Shown here one piece after another: positions 33,162-44,551 of a stretch of DNA of 64,000 bases (its first letter is position 1; the number at the start of each line of letters is the position of its first letter). The DNA is from Nelumbo lutea (Eukaryota; Streptophyta; Magnoliopsida; Proteales; Nelumbonaceae), in the NCBI GenBank assembly GCA_022828595.1, contig JAKGHH010000004.1, forward strand, positions 55,516,422 to 55,580,421, in the 5' to 3' direction. The position numbers were made by a program, and so were the translations under genes. Below the pieces are notes generated by a model. The model saw only the letters and a program-made list of their open reading frames with translations. It was not told the origin of the DNA and did not search any database.

Positions 33162-35180
33162 GTAAGTGAGTTTTATTGGTTTTAATTTCTTTTCTTGGTG
33201 GTAGGCTATGGAGCTACCTATAGCTGTAGGGTTGTTAGTCGAAGTGGCCGGATTGAAGCTTCTTTGATGAGGAACGACTAAGGGTCTTGCGAAAGAATTA
33301 CCACCAAAACTTCTCCTGACTCCACAGTTTCTTTCCTGGGTCCTTCAGTTAGGGTTAGTCCTATTTGTAATGGGAGAAGGAGACTTGTTTGAAAATATCA
33401 CCATGGGAGACGCATCCTGTTCTTCTTCAAGTTCTCAAACGAAGGGAGAAGCAACGACCGATGGAGGAAGAAAATAACAGCCAATGCTTTCTCACTATTA
33501 GGGTTTTGGATTGAAGAATGACGAGGTAATTTTGATATACTGCAAAGTGGATCGAATATAATGAAGGATAAAATAATAAATTAACCATGCCTATTAGTCA
33601 AGTTATTGTTATATCACTTACATGATGTGTTTTGGAGCTTTTGAAAAATTATGATGAATTTAAGAAAATTTATAAAAAGTGATCGTGGATTTTGAACAAT
33701 TACCCTTTGACAAGTATATTTATTTTTTGGTAAATCTCTTAAATTATCTTTATTATTCACGAAATTGACCAACTGTACCTTTACATATTGCCTTAAACTA
33801 CCATTAAGTTTTTTGAAAATTGCCATCATCATTAAATCGAGACGGAAACATTGATGTTACGTTTTTACCCTTCCCTTAAGTCTCACACAACTAAGCGGAG
33901 AACGGAAATATTGAAGGGGGCGGAGGAAGAAATCACCGCCGGTCCACTTCAACGGTTATCGACTGTCATTGTTTACTTTTTCCTCATAACTTCATGGATT
34001 GGGAAATTGGAATTGACGAGGACATACATTTGTTCATACATTGTAGGTGCAGCTTACTTTTAAAGAGCCTAGAACCGGTGTTACCATTGTTAAGCTAACC
34101 CAGATGGACTTACCTCAATAGGTTGGGTTGCTGCGGTTCTTTCTAGCTGTTATTTATATTCTTCTGGTTTTGCGGCATTTTTTAATTGTTTTTCTTTATT
34201 GATTATTATTGTTTGCAAGTTACGATGCGGATATGGCAATGCTACAGTTGTTGAAAACCTCGAGATAGGTGGGTGGGAGCTCATCTTCTACGAGATACGA
34301 GCAGTTTTTTGGTTTCAGACGTTGAAACTTTATCACATAAATAGGTTGTTTCAGTAGAAAATTTCACAACCATTTATCTTGTTTCAAGCTTTTCCATGAT
34401 TTGAACATAAAGGCTGTATGGGTAGTGGAGCCATTGATTTGGTGGTTCATGTTCGTTGAAATCTTCAATGCCCCTTTAATTCGAACAAAAAAAAAAAAAG
34501 AATAGTAGAGAGATAAATGGGAGAGGAGAACATGGCCAATCGAACATTTTGAAGACATGTAATCTCTTTCCCTGTCAAGTAGATCTGCCCAAGATCCCGG
34601 GCTAGTCATCGCCACCACTTGGTTCGCCGTCATATCTCACTGCCAAGACAAATACGACACCACTCCGCCGACTTGGTTTCTCCCGCTACTCCCCTGCCTG
34701 CTCCGCCGTCCACTCTTCTCTCCCGTCTTCCGACATCTATGCCTGTGTCTCCAGCAACTCCGCTGCCCACTCTTTTCTCCTATCTTCCAACATTTGCACA
34801 CCGTGTCTCCTGCAACTCCCCTGTCCGTCCACTCTTCTTTCCCGTCTAAACCACTGAAGCTTCCCATTGCTCCTTCCCTTGTCCTCTTTTTTTTTTTTTT
34901 TGTTGGGTTTGGGTGGAAGCCATGCTGGTGGAGCATGAGTTCTTCGAGTTAGGATCAATTCGATGACGGCATCTATGCTTATGGAAGATTGCGTAAAGAC
35001 AATCTGGTCTTTATTGTAAGGTACAAGGTAACCCGGCTCGTCGCCTGCACCGAGCAAAACAACAGCCTATGGGCAAAACAGCAGTGGACGCCATCATTTT
35101 TAGATCCAAAGTATAATTGGGGAAAGTATCATGTCGAAATTAATGCCAATTCACGGGCAATCATTGATATATAGAATGGC
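33162..35180. other. Intergenic stretch, mostly unassigned
   Basis: Apart from the right-hand direct repeat (33584-33755), I see no gene or transposon signature. A C/T-rich segment at about 34677-34850 has three diverged copies of a 58-70-bp unit (CCTGCTCCGCCGTCCACTCT and variants). An A-run at 34486-34499 may mark an old retroposon end. Confidence 0.5.
33584..33755 (+). repeat. Direct repeat, right copy
   Basis: Diverged copy of 30057-30236, sharing GTGGATTTTGAACAATTACC and AAATCTCTTAAA-type blocks. Similarity appears to resume in a short ATCGAGA(G/C)GGAAA stretch further right, with an insertion between. Confidence 0.6.
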
Positions 35181-35470
35181 GAAGCATCGACCAAATTGTT
35201 AGCTGAACTTTGGACCCACTAAATTTCCGACTACGTATCCTTTGAAAACCATTTAAAGGCCTAAAGTGTTTGATTTTGTTTCTATAACTCTACAAAGCTT
35301 CCTTTCACAACACCCGGAGCCCCTTTAATTACCAATTATTCAATGCCCATCTCCTTAGCTTATCATACTCCAGTAACTACTTGTTTAATTACCAATTATT
35401 CAACACCCATCTCTTTAGCTTATCATACTCCAGTAACAACTTGAGTCTCCTTTGCTTATTGGACCTCAAA
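35180..35470 (-). mobile_element. LINE 3'-end fragment with internal 59-bp tandem duplication
   Basis: Nucleotide similarity to the antisense LINE 3' end at 57230-57470 (AAAACCATTTAAAGGCCTAA, TAGCTTATCATACTCCAGTA). The segment TAATTACCAATTATTCAA ... CTCCAGTAAC is present twice in tandem (about 35330 and 35389). The RNase H frame is destroyed. Confidence 0.55.
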
Positions 35471-35933
35471 ACATTTTAGTATGAGTCGATTCTCATCTCT
35501 TATCACTCTGAGGCCTTGGATTACCACTACCACTACCGTAAAAATCCATTTCCATTAATCCATTTTTAGTAATTTCCACTCCCTCCTTGTATTTTGCATT
35601 TTTTTTGTCGAGTTTGCAATTGTTGCTTAATTTTTAAAAATGTCATTCATTATGTAATCAAAAAACAAATTTGTTGTTTTCATCTTATGTGCTTGTCAGC
35701 ACTTGATTTTTGAACAGTTTGTTGCTTGAACCTCCAATTCACATCCGATTAAACCCTTATGATCATTCCAAAACACCCAAAAGCCAAAAAATCACAACTT
35801 TCAGCCATATAACCCTCAGATTCATCGTTAAATATGCCTGATACCAATCTGATGGCTCCAATCGACCCCCGCTTACATATCGACCATTAAATCAGACACC
35901 ACCATTAGATCTAGGACTTCCCAAAATGCCAAT

Positions 35934-36424
35934 TAGACCTATTCATGGGCGGGGTAGCCTGATGGCCCGGCCCACACCCCGGTTGGGCTTGGTCATGTAA
36001 TTAGGCCCGCGGGCCTGACCTCGGGCCTAACATAGTAAGCCCGATTGTGTTTTGGGCCGGGCTCGGGATTTGTCAAAAAAGCCCGGCCCGACTCAGCATT
36101 ATATATTTTTATAAAGTATATAATATGTATTTTATATATTATATAAAATATATAAATAATATAATATTTATTAAAATATATATTTATAATTTAATATATA
36201 CATTTTTATTCTTTTCTTTATAATTTCTCTCTCTCTCTCTCTCTATTCAACCGCTTTAGCAGTAGTAACAATATGGGCTAAACTTTGGGCTTAGGCCCAG
36301 GCCCGGGCTTTGGGCTTTTTATGAGGGTCAGGCTTGGGCACAAGATGTAGGCCCGATGGTCGGGTTAAGCTCGGGCTTGGGGCTTAGAAAAATCTGTTTA
36401 ATATAGAGTGAAAGCCCGACCTAG
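35934..36424. mobile_element. Second GC-rich element related to the hAT MITE, with 8-bp perfect direct repeats
   Basis: It starts TAGACCTATTCATGGGC, nearly the same as the MITE at 32484, and is full of GGCCCGG/GGGCTT motifs. ATGCCAAT occurs at 35926-35933 and 36425-36432, as expected of an 8-bp TSD. The right terminus is eroded (GCCCGACCTAG rather than a full inverted repeat), so the boundary is less certain. It contains an AT-rich centre and a short (TC)n at about 36226-36244. Confidence 0.6.
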
Positions 36425-36432
36425 ATGCCAAT

Positions 36433-39330
36433 CCATAAAATTTCAAATCAAGAATCCTCAATTTATCCCTTCATTAAGCAAAGATTCCGTTCCAACCCCT
36501 ATCGTTGGCCTAAACACCCAAAACCCAAATTCCTTGATCTTGACACATCCGAACCGATCAAACCACACCATTAAACTTTGGGCACATTAGAACACATGCC
36601 CATAAAATTTCAACCCCAAATTCCCCAATTTGTCCTTCCATTAAACCAAGATTCCATTCCGAAAACATCTCGTGGACCTATATTAGCCCCCATCAACCAA
36701 TCATACATTACCACCAAATCCCGCATACCCCAAAAATACCCACTTGTAAAATTTAAGTCCAAAATACCATCATTTTCCTTTCTATGGCACCAAGATTTCA
36801 TTTCAAGGTTCCATATTGATTAGATCTCAAATCTGTCCAATCTGAGCCCATTTGGCTCAATCTAACCTCACCAATCACCTCAGACTACCAAAAAACCTTA
36901 CATTGTGAATTTTCATCCAAAACAGACCTTTTTGCATTCCATCACATCAAGATTCTATTTTGAGGTCCCATATTAATCGAATCAAACCCTTTCCAGATAT
37001 GCTCGATTTGGGCCCACTTGGGCCAATCCAACCCGACCAATCAAATGGAAATATCCAAAAATCCTACTTGTAAAAAATACCCTTATTTACCCTTGCATCT
37101 AAAAAGATTCCGTTTTGACTAATTTCCATAGCCTACATTCACAAAACCCTTTATAGCGGTTATACCCATTTCAACTTTCCATATTTTTTTACCCAAAACC
37201 ACCCACCATTACACCAGAACCCCGGTTCAACCCCCTGACCCAGTTTAACCCAAATACCCAGTTCAACCTTCATTCGCCCTAATCTACAGTTCTCTTCTCT
37301 CCCCTATTCGAACACTGAACCACAGCGGCGGCAAGCGGCGGTAATCCCCAACCTCCGGCCGTTTCTCTCTATCTCTCTTCCTTCTTCTTTCCTCTTTCCT
37401 TTTCTTTCTTCATTCTTCTTCTTCCTCCTCTCTCTGTTTCCATCACCTCCATAGAGCTCTCTCTCCCTTCTCCTCCTCTCTCTCTTTCTTCCTTTCCCGA
37501 ACCAGTTGCAGCGGTAAGCCTTCCCTCCATAGAGCTCTCTCTCAGCTTCTACTTACCAATCCATCAGATCTCTCTCTCAGCGGAAAACCTCCCTCTTCTC
37601 GGTCATCCTCGCTTGGGCGGAACCACCGCTGCAACTCCTAGCAGCGGCGGTGCCCTCATTTTGAACTCTCTTTCTTTCCCTCTCTCCCTCTTTCCATAAC
37701 TGTCAAGACCGAAAAATGATCAGATCCACTCTCCATCATTTATCTCTCTCTCATCTTTATCAAACCAGCATTTGCTCATCTTCGTTGTTGAGACGGCGGC
37801 TGCGATCAGAGGTTCCAAAATCGAGTAACAGCGGCGACTTCCGGCCAGATCTCTCTATCACTCTCTCCTTCTCACCGGTTCCCTGTCTTTCGGTTGAAAC
37901 TGTTGATCGCTTTCTACTTTTGGACATCCAGCAGAGGCGGCGGCAACCATCCCATCTACCTTCCGTTTTTACCTCTTTGAGATTCCTGATTGCAAGCACC
38001 GAACACCATGTCAGATTGAAGTAAGAAGATAAGAAACGACACCCCTGTTCCGGCGATCGAATTCAGGCCAAAACCCAACCAGGTAAACCTGTCATTGCTT
38101 CTCCCCTATGCGCGATCTTTCTTCTTATTTTCTGGAATTTATGCTATTGCTGCTTTATGGGTCTGAGGAGAGGGAAAGGGGACAGAGCCGCTAATGAGAT
38201 GCTACCGAACCGGCTCTTGTAAGCTTCGGACTCTTACTCAAACTCGCCATTGTTTTTCTAAATTGTTAGTTGTTTAAATGTTGTTTTTCCTTGGATTTTT
38301 GTTCTTCTTCTCTGTCATTTGCTAACACTTGATAAGTTAGATTCTAATGAAACCTTGATTAGGTTAAAACTAATGAAACCTTTCTTCTAATTATCTGTTG
38401 TCTCCTATTGTTTCCAGTTCAGTTTATTTCAGATTTGTTTTCTGTTTTCTCTAAATGCTTAGTCTGATCCCTTCAGTCCTGTTTTATTGGTCATCTAAAT
38501 TTAGGCCGAGTGGTTTGTGGTTATCTAATTTGGGCCCCATTAGTGAAATGCTAGAAATGAATATAATTATATAAAAAATAATAAAAATTCAAGAAAAAAA
38601 TGGAAAGCTAAAAAAATCTATGATAATGGGATTTGGGATCCTCACATTAGAATACATGAAAAGGGGAATAAGCTACTAAAAGGGGGAATAGTAATTAAAA
38701 AATAATAATAATAAAAATAAAAAACTAAAAAAATAGGAAGGGGAGAAAAATAAAAAAATACAAAATACAAAAGATTCAAAAAATCAGAAAATGAAAAAGA
38801 AGAATAAAAAATAGTCCCATAAGATAAACATACAAATAGGATTTTATGCGACAATAACTAAAAATTAATTAATTGGTGAAGACAATAAATATAATAATAA
38901 GTAAAAAACAATATAAAAATAAATAAAATAAGAAAAATAAAAAATATACTGTAAAAAGGGGCAAATTAAAATAAAAAGTAATAATAATAATTATTAAAAA
39001 TAAAATAAAAAATATGGATAAATAAAAATTGGGAAGAGTTTTCTAGCCTTTTCTTGTGATTTGCTTTCTTTAGTCATGTCAATTGTTTTCTTTTTGTGAT
39101 TATGTTTGTTTAAGACCCCATGTGGGCCCCACCTATCCGACCTGGGAGAGGGGTGCCAAATCCTTTCCCACCCTCATCCGAGCCTTACCCAGACCCGTTA
39201 GCTGGTGCCACGGGAATTGGATTCAAAATTAAAATGAAAATATTTCTGAAAACTATTCCTGGGGATCCCATCTCCTCCATTTCCTAAATTGATGGGTGGC
39301 GACTCTAAATCCAACCCAAGTGGCAAATGA
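36433..39330 (+). mobile_element. Probable Ty3/gypsy (Tat/Ogre-like) LTR sequence
   Basis: 36433-37150 has about five diverged 130-170-bp repeats built around CAAGATTCCATTC and CTTGTAAAATTT. 37300-38100 is C/T- and CGGCGG-rich. 38560-39020 is A-rich. The stretch ends GATGGGTGGCGACTCTAAAT at about 39290-39312. A 'GGTGGCGACTC' terminus with a preceding repeat-rich leader is typical of Tat/Ogre LTRs. No gag-pol or matching second LTR was found in the window, so this rests on the terminus and general layout only. Confidence 0.35.
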
Positions 39331-39339
39331 GCTGTTTTT

Positions 39340-42300
39340 TTGACGCTCACAATGCCAACCTAACTATAAAATTCGACGCTCAGAATGCCAACCTAACTAT
39401 AATATTTTCCATTAAAACCTCTTTATTTCTTTCTTTTTATTTAAAAATTAGTGCTTTCCTTTCTTCCAAAATAATCCAAGTTGTAGTATCCCTTGCACAT
39501 CTCCATATCAATCTTCCACTTTTCTTTGATGATTTAAGCATGGAACCATCAAACAACTTGTCCAAATTAATATGTTGAGACCACTTGCATTCAGAAAGAG
39601 CAAGGAACTTTTCCTAAATACACTAGACAAATGGATGGGAGATCAGGAAGTGGTAAGCCGTTTTCCCATTTGTTTTTGCACATCAGATGCGAATCAGGAG
39701 ATTTGTTCCACTTGGGTCTCTTCCTTTGTATAAAATCACAAGTATTAATGTCCCAATGGAATACTTCCCAAGGGAAGACAACTAATTTTTGGAGGGATAG
39801 GATCACAGTGAACTTCCTTTACGAGAAAGGACATGTGTGAGGGAGTAGAGGGAATTAAAGATTTTAAAGGAGGTGCAAGAAAACCACCCATAGGACTAGT
39901 GGCCTAGAAGCGAGCATTCAATGTAATAGAATCAAGAGCAACCCCATCGAACATATGCAAAAGGTTAGAAACAAGTTGAATTTCAGAGTTCCTAAGGTCT
40001 TCTTCTTAGCCCAAATTCTCAGCCAAAGACCAAAGGAGACTTCGGGTTGGCATGCTCAGAATTATTATTGCCTTTAAGAGAGGAAATCGTGAAGAGCAAG
40101 AAACAAGTTGGGGATAAATGAATTTGGGCTGCTAAGTATTCGGGTTGGTTTTTTCTCGTGGTTCCTCTTTTAATATGTTGGATAGGGTTACTCCCCCGTC
40201 TAACTCCATTCTTGTGACATGTTGAGAGTTGTAATGTGCACCTGTTCCCTTAGATTTTGGTGCTTTTTGTTGGGAAGTTTTCAATGGTAGCCTCAATCTC
40301 CTAAGTGGTGCATCATATGTTAATGGAGTGGTGAAGAATAAATCTCTTGTTTTCACCCTATATGCCAAACTAACTATAACGTTTTCCTTTAAAACCTTTT
40401 TATTTCTTTCTTTTTATTTAAAAGATCGTGCATTCCTTTCTTCCAATATGGTCCAACTCGTAGTATCCCTTGCACATCTCCATATCAATCTTCCACATTT
40501 CTTCGATGACTTGAGCATGGAATCATCAAACAACTTGTCCAAACTAATAGGTTGAGACCACATGCATCCAAATAGAGCAAGGAACTTTTCCTAAATACAC
40601 TTGACAAATGTATAGGAGATCAGGAAGTGGTAAGCCGTCTCCCCATTTGTTTTTGCACATTAGATGTGAATCAGGAGATTTGTTCCACTTGGGTCTCTTC
40701 CTTTGTATAAAATGACAAGTATTAATCTCCCCATGGAAGAGTTCCCAAGGGAAGACATCTAATTTTTGGAGGGATAGGATCGCATTGTACTTCCTTTACG
40801 AGAAAAGGGCATGTGTGAGGGAGTAGAGGGAATTAAAGATTTTAATGGAGGCACAAGAAAACCACTCATAGGACTAGTGGCCTAGAAATGACAATCCAAT
40901 GTAATAGGATCAAGAGCAACCCCATTGAACATATGAAACAGGCTAGAAAGAAGTGGAATTTCAGAGTTCCTAAGGTTTACTTCTTAGCCCAAATTTTCAG
41001 CCAAAGACCAAAGGAGACTTCGGGTTGGCATGCTCAGAAATATTATTGCCTTTAAGAGAGGAAACGGTGAAGATGGAATGGAGCATATCTTTCAATGGGG
41101 ACTTCTCAACCCAAGGGTCTTCCCAAAATTTGATTTTGTTAGCTAAGACAAGGTCATATTTGACGTGATTAATAAACATTGGTAGGATACCATGGATGTC
41201 TCTCAAAAGAGAGTCAAGAATAGTTCTATGTGAAAGTCCATCATCCCAACTTTTATTTTTGAGACCATTAATATTTACCACAACCCGGTGGCATACTGTT
41301 TTTTAGGCTTCGTGGGATATCGGAAATCGTTGACACATGGTTGTGGTGAGCTTTTATTGGCTCTCAAAGAGTGGTTGGTATGCTGGAGTTCTGCGCAGAC
41401 CTACCCTTGCTTACTTCTCTTTGGAAGGCAATTCATAGTACTCTTCCCCTTTTTCTTGATCGCATCATGTATGATCTCACCTTCGGCAACAAGGTTAAAA
41501 TTTGGAAAGATGTCTAGCTTGGGAATGCCTTTTGAGAGGTGTGTTTCCTTGTATCTATTCCATATCTAATTTTAAAGGAAAAACAATCTCTGAGTTTGTT
41601 CTACTTTCTTCATCCCTTGGCTTTAATTGGAACTTGGATTTTAGTGGAAATCTAGGAGTCTGAATTTCTTCCTATTTGTAGTCTTTTGTATTTGTTGTTT
41701 GGGGTGGTTCTTGATAGCTCAGTTGGGGATAATTGAATTTGGGTTGCTAAGTTTTCAGGTAGGTTTTTTGTTGTGGTTCCTCTTTTAATATATTAGATAG
41801 GGTTACTCCCCCGTCTAACTCCATTCATGTGACATTTGAGAGCTTAATGTGTACCTATTTGAACATATGGAAAAGGTGGAATTTTAGAGTTCCTAAGGTC
41901 TTCTTCATAGCCCAAATTTTCAACCAAAGGCCAAAGGAGACATCAGGTTCGCATGCTCAGAAATAATTTTCCTTTAAGAGAGGAAACCGTGAAGATGGAA
42001 TGAAACATATCTTTCAATGGGGACTTCTCAATCCAAGGGTCTTCCCAAAATTTGATTTTGTTAGCCACGACAAGGTCATACTTGACGTGATTAATAAACA
42101 TTGGTAGGATACCATGGATGTTTCTCAAAAGAGAGTCAACAATAGTTCTATGTGATAATCCATCATCCCAACTTTTATATGTGAGCACATTAATACTTAC
42201 CACATTCCGATGGCATACAGTTTTGGAGGTTTCGTGGGATATCGGAAATCGTTGACACATGTTTGTGGTGAGCATTCATTGGCTTTCAAAGAATGGTTGA

Positions 42301-44451
42301 GATGCTAGAGTTCTGTGCAGATCTATCCTCGCTTATTTCTCTTTGGAAGGCAATTCATAGTACTCTTCCCCTATTTCTTGATCGCATCATGTACGATCTC
42401 ACCTTTGGCAACAAGGTTAAAATTTGGAAAGATTTTCTAGTTTGGGAATGCTTGATGAGAGGTGTGTTTCCTTGTATCCATGCCAGAATTAATTTTAAAG
42501 AGAAAACAATTTTTGAGTTTGTTCTAACTTCGTCATCCCTTGGCTTTAATTGGAAGTTAGATTTTAGTAGAAATCAAGGAGTCTGAATTTCTTCCTATTT
42601 GTTGTCTTTTGAATTTGTTGTTTGGGGTGGTTATTGATAGCTCAGTTGGGGATAAATGAATTTGGGTTGTTAAGTATTCGGGTTGGTTTTTTCTTGTGGT
42701 TCCTCTTTTAATATGTTGGATAGGGTTACTCCCCCGTCTAACTCCATTCTTGTGACATGTTGAGAGCTTATTGTGTATCTGTTCGAACATATGGAACAGG
42801 CTAGAAACAAGTGGAATTTCAGAGTTCCTAAGGTTTTCTTCTTAGCCCAAATTTTCAGCCAAAGACCAAAGGAGACTTTGGGTTGGCATGCTTAGAATTA
42901 TTATTGCCTTTAAGAGAGGAAACCGTGAAGATGGAATGGAGCATATCTTTCAATGGGGATTTTTCAACCCAAGGGTCTTCCCAAAATTTGATTTTGTTAG
43001 CCAAGACAAGGTCATATTTGACGTGATTAATAAACATTGGTAGGATACCATGGATGTCTCCTAAAAGAGAGTCAAGAGTAGTTCTATGTGAAAGTCCATG
43101 ATCCCAACTTTTATTTGTGAGCCCATTAATACTTACCACAACCCGATGGCATACTGTTTTTTAGGCTTCGTGAGATATCGGAAATCGTTGACACATGGTT
43201 GTGGTGAGCATTCATTGGCTCTCAAAGAATGGTTGGTATGCTGGAGTTCTGTGCAGATCTATCCTTGCTTATTTATCTTTGGAAGGCAATTCATAGTACT
43301 CTTCCCCTATTTCTTGATCGCATCATGTATGATCTCACATTCAAGGTTAAAGTTTGGAAAGATTTCTAGCTTGGGAATGCCTGTTGAGAGGTGTGTTTCC
43401 TTGTATCTATGCCATATCTAATTTTAAAGGGAACACAATCTCTGAGTTTGTTCTACCTTCTTCATCCCTTGGTTTTTATTGGAGTTGGATTTTAGTATAA
43501 ATCTAGGAGTCTGATTTTTTTCCTATTTGTTGTCTTTTGAATTTGTTGTTTGGGGTGGTTATTGATAGCTCAGTTGGGGATAAATGAATTTGGGTTGCTT
43601 TTTTTCTTGTGGTTCCTCTTTTAATATGTTGGATAGGGTTACTCCCCCGTCTAACTCCATTCTTGTGACATGTTGAGAGTTGTAATGTGCACTTGTTCCC
43701 TTAGATTTTGGTGCTTTTTGTTGAGAAGTTTTCAATGGTAGCTTCAATCTCCTAAGTGGTGCATTCCTTTCTTCCAATATGGTCCAACTCGTAGTATCCC
43801 TTGCACATCTCCATATCAGTCTTCCACATTTCTTCGATGACTTGAGCATGGAACCATCAAACAACTTGTCCAAACTAATAGGTTGAGACCACATGCATCC
43901 AAATAGCGCAAGGAACTTTTCCTAAATACACTTGACAAATGTATAGGAGATCAGGAAGTGGTAAGCCGTCTCCCCATTTGTTTTTGTACATTAGGTGTGA
44001 ATCAAGAGATTTGTTCCACTTGGGCCTCTTCATTTGTATAAAATGACAAGTATTAATCTCCCCATGGATGAGTTCCCAAGGGAAGACATCTAATTTTTGG
44101 AGGGATAGGATCACATTGAGCTTCCTTTACGAGAAAGGGCATGTGTGAGGGAGTATAGGGAATTAAAGATTTTAATGGAGGCACAAGAAAACCACTCATA
44201 GGACTAGTGGCCTAGAAATGACAATCAAATGTAAAAGGATCAAGAGCAACCCCATTGAACATATGGAATAGGCTAGAAACAAGTGGAAGTTCAGAGTTCC
44301 TAAGGTTTTCTTCTTAACCCAAATTTTCAGCCAAAGACGAGACAAACGGAGACTTCGGGGGTTGGCATTGTTATCAGACAATATCTTGCCTTTAAGAGAG
44401 GAAACGGTGAAGATGGAATGGAAACATTATCTTTCCAATGGGGACTTATCA
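39340..44451. repeat. Head-to-head LINE-fragment array, left block
   Basis: Alternating pieces of LINE ORF2. On -: a linker segment (HGILPMFINHVKYDLVLANK, IKFWEDPWVEKSPLKD) and in longer units a zf-RVT segment (SPDSHLMCKNKW, WRCARDTTSWTI). On +: a diverged version of the same linker (LWKAIHSTLPLFLDRIMYDL, TFGNKVKIWKD) followed by an APVPLDFGAFCWEVFNGSLN zf-RVT start. Head-to-head centres (at GATGGCATACTG) lie at about 41285, 42209, 43145 and 44637. Spacings of 924 and 936 are short units and 1,492 is a long unit. 39340-40990 is a long-unit remainder without a centre. All frames are broken. Confidence 0.8.
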
Positions 44452-44551
44452 NNNNNNNNNNNNNNNNNNNNNNNNNNNNNNNNNNNNNNNNNNNNNNNNN
44501 NNNNNNNNNNNNNNNNNNNNNNNNNNNNNNNNNNNNNNNNNNNNNNNNNNN
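44452..44551. other. Assembly gap (100 N)
   Basis: Exactly 100 undetermined bases, the conventional placeholder size, inside the LINE-fragment array. The true gap length is unknown. Confidence 0.99.

Noticed and set aside
34619..34849. Pro/Ser-rich + strand open frame
   Set aside because: Explained by three diverged copies of a C/T-rich short repeat; no start context or domain.
37716..38024. Ser/Leu/Arg-rich open frame as a gene
   Set aside because: Low-complexity translation of a C/T-rich LTR-like stretch with no domain; an antisense open frame of the same quality overlaps it.
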